Assembly: GCA_002452095.1 (NCBI GenBank)
Contig: DKEG01000026.1
Coordinates: 1-64,000 of the forward strand
DNA from: Bacteroidales bacterium UBA6828
Lineage (GTDB): Bacteria > Bacteroidota > Bacteroidia > Bacteroidales > Paludibacteraceae
Reading direction: 5' to 3'
DNA length: 64,000 nt
Below are positions 45,515-54,130 of the stretch, in pieces (within the stretch, counting starts at the first letter, position 1; each line of letters opens with the position of its first letter). Under the pieces are notes generated by a model. That model searched no databases. It was not told the origin of the DNA and was given only the letters and a program-made list of their open reading frames with translations. The position numbers were made by a program, and so were the translations under genes.

Positions 45515-48133
45515 GAGCAATCGGAGTATATCTATAAACTCCGAATAGGTGTACGCCCCATCTGCTTTCTTATTTTGATAGACGAGGAAATAGCGGAATT
45601 GGCTCCCCGCTTTGTTTGCCCACATATTGCCGAGCAGAATCTTGTCGGTGGCATCGAGGTGGTCGCCTTTGGTCTCAAGCAATACCGTCTTTCCGCGACG
45701 GGTGCGGATGATAAAGTCGGGGTAGTGGTTGATAAATCCGTTGATACAGAAGTCTTTGCGCTCTCGGTTGCGCGTCCACCATTCTACATTCTCCAAGTTC
45801 GCCACCTCATTGATGACCTGCTTCTCAAACCCGTTCACATCCTCTTCGCGTGTGTGCAGCATCTTGGTGATACTGTCTTGCGGCGCGGACAGCACTATCT
45901 CGTCGGGGATAGCGAACGCGGGGCGGACAAAGATTTTGTCGGTGTCTAATCCGCGGCGGAACTGCTGCTGTTTGTAGCGGTTTTCCAATGCCAATATATC
46001 CTGCTTCAGCACTTGCGTGTATTCGTTGATGTGCAGGAGAAACTGCTCAAAGTCCGCCTCACGGAACTCAATAAACCGCTGTTCTATATAGGTTTGCACG
46101 TCTTTGGGCGTGAGGGGTATCATCTTGCCCATCAGTGCCGCCACCTCGCTGCTGCAGCGGGTGCGCTTGCTGTCTATATTGTCGGCATTGCGTATGTAGT
46201 TCAGTATCAAGTCGTAAGCCGAACCTTTGATTTTCTCGTAGCGGGGTGTGTGGTCGTCCGTTTGGTCGGAAATATCCACTTTGTAGAGGCTCGTTTCTGT
46301 CGCTTCGCACGAGAAAGGCGGTGTCTCCTGTGCGGAAAGGCGGAAACCTTGCAGCAGGTCTTCGCCCTCCAGCAGGTGTTCGCTTGCCTCGCCGAAGATA
46401 TTACCGGGCGAAGTCTCGTCCCTGATGAAGAACTGCGGCAGGCAAACGGCTTTTGCACTATCGGCATAGAGCGATTGGATAGTCGCCCGCTTGACGCTTT
46501 CGGCTAACTCTACCGGCACTTGTTCGCCCGTCTGCTGTTGCATTTGTTGTTCCATATCCGTGGCTTGTTGGTGTGCAGTGGCGAGTATCTGTGCCACTTC
46601 TTTGTTGTCTTCTGTTGTGTTTTGCGGTTGATATGCTATGTCGGTTCGTCCGTCGAAACGGATAGCGGTGGTGTCGATGTCATCGGCTGTGGTCGTCTGC
46701 GGGGGTGTCTCTTCGGGGAAGAGCATCTGCAAGGTAGGGGTGGTTGGTGCCGGTGCAGCGGTCTCCGCCATATCAAGGGAACGGTAGTCGCGGGCGGAGA
46801 AACCCGCATGGTTGAGTCCTGCCACCACGCTTTGCAACGTGTCTTGGAACTTTGCCGAGGCGGTCAGCACATAGGACAGGTTCAGCACATCGGCATTGTT
46901 GCGCCGTGCATACGGCAGACGCAGCACACGCCCCACTATCTGCTCCACGTCCACGCTCGACGACTTGTCCGCCAGCGATGCCAAGATGTAGGCAAACGGG
47001 CAGTCCCAGCCCTCTTTGAGGGCGTTGATGGTGATGATATAGCGCACGGGGCAGTCGGGCGACATGAGGTCAATACCTGCCAGTTCGTTGATGTCGGCGG
47101 TCTTGATCTTGATTTGCTCTTCGGGGATATGGAGTGCCATCAGTTTCTCGCGTATCTTGCCGAAGGTCTCACGTTCCTCGTCTTTGTTCTTCGGTTGGGC
47201 TTGAAACAGCACTATCGGGCGTATGTAGCGCGTCGGGTCTTGGCGGGCGGTATGCTCGAGGGAGCGTTGCAGGTGCAGTGCCGAGTCAATGACCTGGTTT
47301 TTGTTGGTATGGTTATAGACAATCACGGGCAGTTTGACCATATTGTTGCGCTTGAGTTCCAGCGCGTCGGTGAAGCAGATGATGTTGCTGTTCTGCTTGG
47401 GCGTGGCGGTGAGGTCAAGCACGATGGATGGTGCCATGTCGTTGAGCATATCCTCCGAGAGCGGGGTGCTGGCGTTGTGGCTCTCGTCCACTATCACCAC
47501 GGGGTGCAGCGCCCGCAGGACGGACATCAGTTGTATCTCGCCCGCCTCGTCCGCCACGGCACCGGGCAGACCGGCAAACGACTGCAGGTAGCCGTTGTCC
47601 TGATAGACCTTGCGCCCGTCTTTGTTGGTGGCGCGGAACGAATCGAACGTCGCCACCATAATGCACAGGTTCTCCCGCACGTTGGAGAGCGAGAACCCTT
47701 GTCCGAGCAACGCCTGCTGCTTGTCGAAGACCAGGACACGGCTGTTGAAATCGGTGTCGATACGTTGCCGGTACGGGTGGCGCGGGTTGATGAGGTGGCG
47801 CAGTGTCTGCTCCAAGATAGTGGTGGACGGTACCAGCCACACCACCATTTGGCAGGCGGTGTGTATGTGGTTGAACAGCACCCGCAATGCCGCCGAGGCA
47901 AGCAGGGTCTTGCCGCCGCCTGTCGGCACTTTGCAGCAGATATGCGGGGCGTGGCGGACATTGTCCTTGTAGGGTTCGATGGCGGTGCCGCGGCAAGGCT
48001 CGTAGGCGGGACGGTTGGTGCGCCAGAAGGTGCGGAACGCCTCCACATAGTTGTGGTGAGGGTCTTGCTCGATAAGGGTGAGATAACGCTCTATCTCGTC
48101 CAAGTTGTGCTGTTGGTATGATTTCAGTTCCAT
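45512..48133 (-). CDS. res: Type III-like restriction subunit (helicase-nuclease)
   Basis: About 873 residues from ATG 48133 (MELKSYQQHNLDEI). The helicase part has Walker A PTGGGKT (about residue 70), the DEAD-box-like DESHNA motif (about residue 218) and a C-terminal helicase block (INALKEGWDCPFAYI, VEQIVGRVLRLPY). Near the end, HYPDFIIRTRRGKTVLLETKG is a PD-(D/E)xK nuclease motif. With the upstream mod gene it forms a restriction-modification pair that cleaves unmethylated foreign DNA and translocates using ATP. The gap to mod is about 100 bases and contains a heptamer array. Confidence 0.9.
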   Translation of the reverse strand: MELKSYQQHNLDEIERYLTLIEQDPHHNYVEAFRTFWRTNRPAYEPCRGTAIEPYKDNVRHAPHICCKVPTGGGKTLLASAALRVLFNHIHTACQMVVWLVPSTTILEQTLRHLINPRHPYRQRIDTDFNSRVLVFDKQQALLGQGFSLSNVRENLCIMVATFDSFRATNKDGRKVYQDNGYLQSFAGLPGAVADEAGEIQLMSVLRALHPVVIVDESHNASTPLSEDMLNDMAPSIVLDLTATPKQNSNIICFTDALELKRNNMVKLPVIVYNHTNKNQVIDSALHLQRSLEHTARQDPTRYIRPIVLFQAQPKNKDEERETFGKIREKLMALHIPEEQIKIKTADINELAGIDLMSPDCPVRYIITINALKEGWDCPFAYILASLADKSSSVDVEQIVGRVLRLPYARRNNADVLNLSYVLTASAKFQDTLQSVVAGLNHAGFSARDYRSLDMAETAAPAPTTPTLQMLFPEETPPQTTTADDIDTTAIRFDGRTDIAYQPQNTTEDNKEVAQILATAHQQATDMEQQMQQQTGEQVPVELAESVKRATIQSLYADSAKAVCLPQFFIRDETSPGNIFGEASEHLLEGEDLLQGFRLSAQETPPFSCEATETSLYKVDISDQTDDHTPRYEKIKGSAYDLILNYIRNADNIDSKRTRCSSEVAALMGKMIPLTPKDVQTYIEQRFIEFREADFEQFLLHINEYTQVLKQDILALENRYKQQQFRRGLDTDKIFVRPAFAIPDEIVLSAPQDSITKMLHTREEDVNGFEKQVINEVANLENVEWWTRNRERKDFCINGFINHYPDFIIRTRRGKTVLLETKGDHLDATDKILLGNMWANKAGSQFRYFLVYQNKKADGAYTYSEFIDILRLL

Positions 48134-48183
48134 GTGTCTCCTTTCTCCATTAAAGACCATTAAAATCCCATTAAAAGTCTCAG

Positions 48184-48230
48184 TTAATTAGACGTTAATT
48201 CGTAATTCCTCATTCCTAATTCATAATTAT
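48184..48230. repeat. Heptamer array between mod and res
   Basis: About five units TAATTCG, TAATTCC, TCATTCC, TAATTCA, TAATTAT. Its left part TAATTAGACGTTAATT is identical to 8402-8417. Confidence 0.8.
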
Positions 48231-48232
48231 CT

Positions 48233-49930
48233 CTACACTTTCTTGATGTCGCGGGGAATTTGCTTGAAGGTGATGTGGTGGGTAAGCATAAAGTCGCGGC
48301 TCAGGCGGCAGCAGTCGGCATAGATGATATACTGCTCGGCTTGGTCGGCTGGGGTGAACGTGTTGAGAAAAGCCCTGTCCAATACCGTCTCCTCGCCACG
48401 TTTGTAATAGAAATAGTAGTTGGTGCCGTCCTTGCGCCCTAACAAGTAAGGGTGCGGGGTAGGGTGTGTACTAACGACGCGGGACGCGTCGTCTCCATAA
48501 TCTATAGGACTGTGATACGGCGTATTCGTTTCGCTGTACCAGATATATCGCCGTATCTGCTCGGTGTCGGCGTGGTCGTTGAGGAGACCGGTCTGCGGGT
48601 CATAGATGGTGTCGCCTAACTCATAGAACGCAAACGAACCGCCCGTGCCCTCTACGGCTTTGCTGCCCTCACCGTAGCCGTCTATCACACGGCGCACCCG
48701 CTCGGCAGTAATCGTCTCCGCATAGTCGCACATCTCCACCAAAATAAACCGCCTGTGCCCGCCGTCCTGCTTGTTAAGATTCAACACCGCATGCGCAGTA
48801 GTACCCGAACCCGCAAAAGAATCAAGGATGAGGGCATCTTTGTGCGTGGCGATTTGTAGTATCTGTGAGATATATTCAACAGGTTTAGGGAAATCAAAGA
48901 TATTCTTATCTCCAAATATTGAAATTATTTCTTTTGTTGCAGTTTGATTATGCCCAACCTCATCGCTTAACCATAAAGTATTCGGTGTACGCCCACTTTG
49001 AACACTACACAAAAATCTTTTCTTACGAGGAAATGAATTACCTGTGTCACCAAACCAAATTTGATTAGTAGCAATTAAAGCCCGCATATTTTCTTCACTA
49101 TATACCCAATGTTTGCCCAATGGGACATCAAATTCTTTTCCTGTTTTGGGGCTTATGACAATATAATGTCCATTACTTCTTTCTCCAGCAGCGACTAAAT
49201 CCCCAGATTGCCATGGTCCCCTAATATCATTATCCCTATTAGTGTAACGCCCATTCATTTCTTTAGTTCGTGGTAGTAAATGCAGAGTGAAATTAGGTTT
49301 GTTCTTTGTATAGACCAAGGCATATTCATGATTTTCCGAGAAGTATTTGGCATCATTTTTAGTACTATGTATCTTTTGCCATACAATGGTACATAAATGA
49401 TTACTTTTTCCGAATATCTCGTCGCAGATTAGTTTGAGGTTGGCTTGCTCGTTGTCGTCTATAGAGATGAAGATGGCACCCGTGGGAGAGAGCAGTTTTT
49501 GGAGGAGGATAAGGCGGGGGTACATCATACAGAGCCACTTGTCGTGGCGGGTGAGGTCTTCGGCTTCTTTGCCCACCACCGCACCTAACCATTTGCGGAT
49601 ATGCGGGTCGTTTACGTTGTCGTTGTACACCCAGCCCTCATTGCCCGTATTATACGGCGGGTCGATGTAGATGCAATCCACGCGGTTCTCATACTCAGGC
49701 AGCAACGCTTTGAGTGCCTCGAGGTTGTCGCCGTGGATAATTTTGTTGACCTCCCCAACCCCTCCAAGGGAGGGGCTATCGGTATTGGCACTGACGACCG
49801 CGGGCGAGGCGCCCGCGTCCCCGGCAACCTCACACTTGCCATACGTGTATTGCTGTTTCAAGACGCGGTAGGGAACGTCGTTGTGGTGGGTCTGTACTTT
49901 CTCTTTTCCTATCCAGTGGAGGGTGGGCAT
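48233..49930 (-). CDS. mod: Type III-like site-specific DNA methyltransferase, repeat-invaded
   Basis: A 565-residue beta-class adenine methyltransferase. The catalytic DPPY is at residues 90-93 (CIYIDPPYNTG) and the AdoMet motif FAGSGTT is near 371. The part between (about 170-350) should be the target recognition domain; its DNA (about 48870-49420) is clearly richer in A and T than both sides, suggesting domain exchange. Two sites are repeat-encoded: residues about 36-60 (GDAGASPAVV and DSPSLGGVGE) and DDASRVVS near residue 480, the latter identical at DNA level to 324-346. ATG 49930 lies about 50 bases after the end of a structured RNA. Confidence 0.9.
   Translation of the reverse strand: MPTLHWIGKEKVQTHHNDVPYRVLKQQYTYGKCEVAGDAGASPAVVSANTDSPSLGGVGEVNKIIHGDNLEALKALLPEYENRVDCIYIDPPYNTGNEGWVYNDNVNDPHIRKWLGAVVGKEAEDLTRHDKWLCMMYPRLILLQKLLSPTGAIFISIDDNEQANLKLICDEIFGKSNHLCTIVWQKIHSTKNDAKYFSENHEYALVYTKNKPNFTLHLLPRTKEMNGRYTNRDNDIRGPWQSGDLVAAGERSNGHYIVISPKTGKEFDVPLGKHWVYSEENMRALIATNQIWFGDTGNSFPRKKRFLCSVQSGRTPNTLWLSDEVGHNQTATKEIISIFGDKNIFDFPKPVEYISQILQIATHKDALILDSFAGSGTTAHAVLNLNKQDGGHRRFILVEMCDYAETITAERVRRVIDGYGEGSKAVEGTGGSFAFYELGDTIYDPQTGLLNDHADTEQIRRYIWYSETNTPYHSPIDYGDDASRVVSTHPTPHPYLLGRKDGTNYYFYYKRGEETVLDRAFLNTFTPADQAEQYIIYADCCRLSRDFMLTHHITFKQIPRDIKKV
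49750..49823. repeat. Two REP-like palindromes inside mod
   Basis: 49750-49776 is a CCTCCCC/GGGGAGG-type palindrome related to 22822-22853. 49794-49823 is a GGGGACGCGGGCGCC-type palindrome related to 29473-29518 and 61817-61856. Both are translated in mod ahead of the DPPY motif. Confidence 0.75.
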
Positions 49931-49980
49931 AGCAGTTGTTTGTCAGGTGGTCGCCCTTGCCCTCGGCGACCGGTACGGAT

Positions 49981-50270
49981 ACAAAAAAACGTGGGCAACT
50001 ATACCTATCGAACTTGCTACTGCGGTCGTAGGAAACCTTTGCACTAAGTTCGGTATATAGCGTCCACGTGCATATATACACGCCATACACGACAAGGGAA
50101 GATCCCATTGTCGTGCGGCGGAGGTATATACACTCCGTAAACGTCCACTGATACCGCCCTCTGAGTGCTTGTGAAATTTCCTACGTTTCAGTAGCCAGAT
50201 TGCGACGAGTAAACGTCTTTTTCTCTTATGTCGGTTGCGCGGTGTGCTTGCTATGGCAGAATCGGCAACA
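49981..50270 (-). ncRNA. Structured RNA, copy A, upstream of mod
   Basis: A minus-strand element aligned with 63190-63450. Shared blocks are a TTTACT-loop hairpin (50217-50204), GAAACGTAGGAAATTTCA (50189-50172), GGTTTCCTACGACC (50037-50024) and a T run (49989-49982). CGTAGGAAA pairs with TTTCCTACG, and GCTACTG (50195-50189) pairs with CAGTAGC (50022-50016). A stem GCACT/AGTGC sits where copy B has ATGTCATC/GATGACAT. The inner part folds into a long rod tipped by CACGACA/TGTCGTG. The start is inferred from the promoter at 50277-50307. It may be a free RNA or a leader of mod; family not recognised. Confidence 0.7.
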
Positions 50271-50276
50271 CGTCTG

Positions 50277-50307
50277 CAAAGGTAAACATTTTCCGCGAGA
50301 TACGCAA
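50277..50307 (-). promoter_or_regulatory. Promoter of structured RNA A (and perhaps mod)
   Basis: On the minus strand, TTG (50307-50305), 20 bases, TACCTTTG (50284-50277). It fits the consensus and places the transcript start near 50270, before the conserved blocks. Confidence 0.75.
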
Positions 50308-50426
50308 ATAAATTATGTATTGCCACATACCGCAGGTCTGTGTTCTCCTCAAAAATACTGTTTTTATGCAGTATATGCGACAAATATAGTGCATAAAGTG
50401 TATAAAAGCACTGCATAAAGGGTAAT

Positions 50427-50460
50427 CTTTTCTACGTCCTTTCTACGTCTTTTCTACGTA
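50427..50460. repeat. 11-base array (TTTTCTACGTC)
   Basis: Three units TTTTCTACGTC, CTTTCTACGTC, TTTTCTACGTA. Confidence 0.8.
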
Positions 50461-50513
50461 ATTGGTATTACCCTATATAGAAATTGCATACTCTGCATAT
50501 TATGCATATTACT

Positions 50514-50538
50514 TGTTAATTATTAATTGTTAATTGGC
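50514..50538. repeat. Heptamer array (TTAATTG)
   Basis: Three to four units TTAATTA, TTAATTG, TTAATTG just before the promoter of the gene at 50604. Confidence 0.7.
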
Positions 50539-50545
50539 AAGTTAA

Positions 50546-50576
50546 TTGTGTATGTGATTTTTTTTGTCTATCTTTG
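50546..50576 (+). promoter_or_regulatory. Promoter of the 50604 gene
   Basis: TTG (50546-50548), 20 bases, TATCTTTG (50569-50576), 27 bases before the ATG. Confidence 0.75.
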
Positions 50577-50603
50577 CGGTGTTTTTGAAAAGCCTGTTTC
50601 TGT

Positions 50604-51512
50604 ATGAAATTTCTTGCCCGTATCACGCGTATGTCTATGCCGGTAGCCTTGGTGCTGTCGGTGGCGGTGCTGTGCGGGTGGATTCCGGAGTTCCTCAATG
50701 GTGATTGGCGGCAGGTGCTTCCTACGATGCTGCTTGTGGTGGTGAACGGGGTGATGTTTTGGTATCTGACGGTTTGCGCCAGGCTGACGCGCGACAGAGA
50801 CGGTTTGCCGTTGTTTATCTATCTGTTGTCGGCAACGGCTTTCCTTGCCGCTAATGGTTGTTGGCAGGGGCAGACGGCGGTATTGTGTATGCTGTTGGTA
50901 TTGCTGTTGCTGCGCAAGGCGTTTCGCGAGGACGAACCTACGGAGAGTGCTTTTGTGGCGGCATTGCTCCTGTCAGGGGCTTCGCTGGTGTTGCCGGATA
51001 TGGTATGGCTGATACCCGCCGTGTGGGTGGCGTATATTCTGTTGCATTCTTTCGGCTTGCGTGTGTGGCTGGCTACGCTGATAGGGGCTGCGGTGTTTGC
51101 CGTTTATTTCGTGTTGGCATGGCATTTCGGTTGGATTGAAAATGTGTATATGCCGATGTTCGACCGCAGTTGGCTGTTCTCCGCTTTGCCGCTATCGGAG
51201 GCGATTAAGGAGGTCTCGCTGATAGGGATAGGCATCGTGCTGTTTGTGGCTTCGCTGGTGAGAACGGACAGAGACAGCACAGGGCAGCAGAACTGGCTTC
51301 TGCTCTTTACGTTGTTTTTTATTGTTGCAGGCGGCTTGTCGCTGTTCCCTATGCGCACGGCGGCAACGGCTTGCTGCGGTTCGCTGCTTCCGGTGGCTCT
51401 GCTGCTCTTTTCGGGGCTGTGGGTGCTGTTTTTCCGCCAGCGGGAGTCGGCGGCAAGGGGGATTATGTATATAATTGGACTCATACTCTTGGTAGTATGT
51501 TATTGGATATAA
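50604..51512 (+). CDS. Polytopic membrane protein of unknown function
   Basis: A 302-residue protein with about eight to ten hydrophobic segments distributed along its length (for example VALVLSVAVLCGWI, LLVVVNGVMFWYL, MLLVLLLL, LATLIGAAVFAVYFVLAW, WLLLFTLFFIVAGGLSLF). The layout fits a Bacteroidota-specific membrane family (DUF6427-like), but I cannot name it with certainty. It is one base before the mpl start, so the two are co-expressed, which suggests an envelope role. Confidence 0.75.
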   Translation: MKFLARITRMSMPVALVLSVAVLCGWIPEFLNGDWRQVLPTMLLVVVNGVMFWYLTVCARLTRDRDGLPLFIYLLSATAFLAANGCWQGQTAVLCMLLVLLLLRKAFREDEPTESAFVAALLLSGASLVLPDMVWLIPAVWVAYILLHSFGLRVWLATLIGAAVFAVYFVLAWHFGWIENVYMPMFDRSWLFSALPLSEAIKEVSLIGIGIVLFVASLVRTDRDSTGQQNWLLLFTLFFIVAGGLSLFPMRTAATACCGSLLPVALLLFSGLWVLFFRQRESAARGIMYIIGLILLVVCYWI

Positions 51513-51513
51513 G

Positions 51514-52836
51514 ATGAGAATACATTTTATTGCAATCGGCGGTGCGGCAATGCACAACCTCGCTATGGCGGTAGCGAGCAAGCCCGGCTATGTGGTTACG
51601 GGGTCGGACGACGAGATTTTCGATCCTGCGCGGACGCATCTGCGTGAGGCGGGATTGCTGCCCGCGGAAATGGGTTGGCACCCCGAGATGATTACACCGG
51701 ATATAGATGCCATCATTCTGGGTATGCACGCGCGGGAGGACAATCCCGAGTTGGTGCGTGCCCGCGAACTGGGGCTGAAGATTTATTCGTTCCCCGAGTA
51801 CCTGTACGAGCAGACCAAGGACAAGATACGTATTGTGGTAGGCGGCAGTCATGGCAAGACCACCACTACCTCGATGATTCTCTATGTATTGCAGCACTTA
51901 GGTATCGAAACCGACTATATGGTGGGTGCGCAGATAGAGGGTTTCGAGCGTATGGTGCGCCTGAGCGACACCGCCAAGTATGCGGTGTTCGAGGGCGATG
52001 AATACCTGACGTCGCCGCTTGACCTGCGTTCCAAATTCCTGTGGTATCACCCGCATATCGCCATTCTGACGGGTATTGCGTGGGATCATATCAATGTCTT
52101 TCCCACTTTCCCGCAGTATGTGGAGACCTTCCGCAAGTTTGTAGATACTATCGAACCCGACGGCACGTTTATTTATTACGCAAACGATGAGAACCTGCAA
52201 GCGATAGCCGCAGGCGCACGGGCTGACATAACCTGTGTGCCGTATGATGCTTACGAAGGCAGCGTACCCATGCAGGTCTTCGGGCGGCACAATATGCAGA
52301 ACCTGCAGGCGGCATGTCTGGTATGCCAACGGATTGGCATACAGGCGGACGATTTCTACCGTATCATCAGCACGTTTACGGGAGCCAGTAACCGCTTGGA
52401 GAAGATTTGCGAGACGGCGGACGCTGTGGCGTACAAGGACTTCGCCCATTCGCCCAGCAAACTGCGGGCAACGGTCAATGCCGTGCGCGAGCGTTATCCC
52501 GGCAAGAAACTGGTGGCTTGTATGGAGTTGCATACATTCAGTTCGCTGATGGCGGATTTCCTGCCGCAGTACAACGGCTGTATGCAGGAGGCGGATGTGG
52601 CATTGGTCTATTTCAACCCCAAAGTGATAGAACACAAGCGTCTTGCGCCCATTACCGCCGAAGAAGTCCGCCGTGCTTTCGGTTCGGCGAATGTGGAGGT
52701 ATTCACCGACAGCCATGCCATGCAGGCACGCCTGCAGAGTATGGATTACAAAAATACCGCCCTGCTGATGATGACCAGCGGCACTTTCGACGGGATAGAT
52801 ATTCCCGCCTTTGCCAAGCAACTGCTGAATAAATAA
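51514..52836 (+). CDS. mpl: Mur ligase-family protein, Mpl-type
   Basis: A 440-residue cytoplasmic ligase. MRIHFIAIGGAAMHNLA is the N-terminal nucleotide-sugar-binding loop, and GGSHGKTTTTSMIL (about residue 110) is the ATP loop. Central blocks include EGDEYLTSPLDLRSKF and GIAWDHINVFPT. The Bacteroidota protein is thought to attach the murein tripeptide to UDP-MurNAc for cell-wall recycling, as in E. coli Mpl, which is inference from the family. It is transcribed with the membrane protein before it. Confidence 0.88.
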   Translation: MRIHFIAIGGAAMHNLAMAVASKPGYVVTGSDDEIFDPARTHLREAGLLPAEMGWHPEMITPDIDAIILGMHAREDNPELVRARELGLKIYSFPEYLYEQTKDKIRIVVGGSHGKTTTTSMILYVLQHLGIETDYMVGAQIEGFERMVRLSDTAKYAVFEGDEYLTSPLDLRSKFLWYHPHIAILTGIAWDHINVFPTFPQYVETFRKFVDTIEPDGTFIYYANDENLQAIAAGARADITCVPYDAYEGSVPMQVFGRHNMQNLQAACLVCQRIGIQADDFYRIISTFTGASNRLEKICETADAVAYKDFAHSPSKLRATVNAVRERYPGKKLVACMELHTFSSLMADFLPQYNGCMQEADVALVYFNPKVIEHKRLAPITAEEVRRAFGSANVEVFTDSHAMQARLQSMDYKNTALLMMTSGTFDGIDIPAFAKQLLNK

Positions 52837-52875
52837 CCGGCGGCATATTGCAACCCGGTTGCAGGAAAAAAACAG

Positions 52876-52884
52876 TACCTTTGC
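52876..52884 (+). promoter_or_regulatory. -7 element before the RND adaptor gene
   Basis: TACCTTTGC fits the -7 consensus, but the TTG boxes upstream are at off spacing (14 or 25 bases). It lies 27 bases before ATG 52911. Confidence 0.5.
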
Positions 52885-52910
52885 AGCGTAAATTGGAAAA
52901 ACTATACGCT

Positions 52911-54056
52911 ATGCAAAGGTACTATTTTTTATTGTGTGTCTATATGGCGGCAGTGCTGACAGGCTGCGGCGGGCATAACCATGAACACCACGACCACGAA
53001 CACGAGACAACGGAGCATCACGAGCATAAGGCGGGCGAAATCGTTTTCTCGCCCGAGAAGGCGGCTGCGGTAGGTCTGCAGACCGAAACCATTGTGGCGC
53101 AACCCTTTACGGAAGCCGTCAAGGTGTCGGGGCGGCTGGCTACACCGGGCAACAAAGTGCGGTCTGTGGTGGCTGCCATGAGCGGTGTGGTAAAATGGCA
53201 GCACACCCTCAACGAGGGTACGGCTGTACGCAAAGGCGAGGTGCTGGCGCATATATCCGTGCGCGGTATGGCGGCAAGCGACCCCGTGGAGACGGCGCGT
53301 ATCCAATACGAGACCGCCCGCAAGGAGTACGACCGTGCGCAGGGGCTGACCGGCAGCCAAATCATCTCGGCACAGGAGATGGAGCAGATAACCCTGCGCT
53401 ACCAAAATGCCAAAGCGCAATACGAAGCCCTGCAAGACAAGAAAGCCGACGACGGTTGTATCGAGATACGCGCCCCGCAGGACGGCTACGTGAGCGGACT
53501 GAACATCGCCAACGGCGACTATGTCGAGGCGGGGCAGGTGCTGCTCAGCGTGAGTCAGACGCAGCAACTGCTGCTGCAAGCGGACGTGCCGGAACGCTAC
53601 TGGAACCGTTTGGGCAGTATCCGCAGTGCCAATTTCGCACCTGCCTACAGCGACACCACCTACCGTCTGGCGGATATGAACGGACGCCTGCTGTCGGTGG
53701 GCAGGACGGCGGACACGCAGACGGGCTACGTGCCTGTGGTGTTCGCTTTCGACAACAAGGCGGGCTTGGTCTCGGGAGCATACGCCGATGTCTATCTGCT
53801 CTTGGCTGACCGTCAGGAAGCCCTGTCCGTACCCCTGTCGGCTATCACCGAGGAGCAGGGTGTCTATTCGGTCTATGTGCAACTGGACGAGGACTGCTAC
53901 ATGAAGCGCGAGGTTACCCTCGGTCAGAGCAACGGCGAGCGCGTCTTGGTCAAGAGCGGTCTCCGCTCGGGCGAGACGGTAGTTACCCGCGCCGCCCTGC
54001 AAGTGAAACTCGCCGGCAGTGCCACCGTCATCCCCGGACACACGCATAACCATTGA
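52911..54056 (+). CDS. RND efflux periplasmic adaptor, CusB/CzcB-like, His-rich
   Basis: ATG 52911 gives about 381 residues and a lipoprotein signal ending LTGC. Directly after the lipid site comes a metal-binding-like stretch with about nine His in 23 residues (HNHEHHDHEHETTEHHEH). The body has the membrane-fusion-protein order: barrel-sandwich halves (VKWQHTLNEGTAVRKGEVLA ... GYVSGLNIANGDYVEAGQVL) around a helical hairpin (ARIQYETARKEYDRAQGL), then a beta-barrel (LVKSGLRSGETVV). It links a CusA-type pump to an outer-membrane channel. The pump and channel genes lie 3-8 kb downstream rather than adjacent. Confidence 0.88.
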   Translation: MQRYYFLLCVYMAAVLTGCGGHNHEHHDHEHETTEHHEHKAGEIVFSPEKAAAVGLQTETIVAQPFTEAVKVSGRLATPGNKVRSVVAAMSGVVKWQHTLNEGTAVRKGEVLAHISVRGMAASDPVETARIQYETARKEYDRAQGLTGSQIISAQEMEQITLRYQNAKAQYEALQDKKADDGCIEIRAPQDGYVSGLNIANGDYVEAGQVLLSVSQTQQLLLQADVPERYWNRLGSIRSANFAPAYSDTTYRLADMNGRLLSVGRTADTQTGYVPVVFAFDNKAGLVSGAYADVYLLLADRQEALSVPLSAITEEQGVYSVYVQLDEDCYMKREVTLGQSNGERVLVKSGLRSGETVVTRAALQVKLAGSATVIPGHTHNH

Positions 54057-54076
54057 CCTCCCTTAACAAACCTCCG

Positions 54077-54105
54077 ACTCCCCCAACCCCCTCAAAGAGG
54101 GGGCT
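54077..54105. repeat. CCCCC/GGGGG palindromic repeat, intergenic copy
   Basis: CTCCCCCAACCCCCTC, AAA, GAGGGGGCTC. Related to the translated copies in gltX and mod. Confidence 0.7.
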
Positions 54106-54130
54106 CAATAAAACGGGCAAAAAGTAAGAT

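Larger units (their letters stand above)
49931..50603. other. Gene-free stretch: structured RNA, arrays, promoters
   Basis: This 670-base region upstream of mod holds a GGTCGCC/GGCGACC hairpin (49948-49971), structured RNA copy A with its promoter, an 11-base TTTTCTACGTC array (50427-50460), a TTAATTG heptamer array (50514-50538) and the promoter of the gene at 50604. No coding region is seen. Confidence 0.7.

Noticed and set aside
46520..48121. 533-residue open frame on the plus strand opposite res
   Set aside because: It is antisense to a gene with clear helicase and nuclease motifs, lacks recognisable domains, and reflects the base composition of the real frame.
50025..50190. Invertible promoter flanked by inverted repeats CGTAGGAAA/TTTCCTACG
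   Set aside because: The arms are short, the same distance apart in copy B, and the inner stem covaries, which fits RNA structure better than a DNA inversion site. No recombinase gene is nearby.
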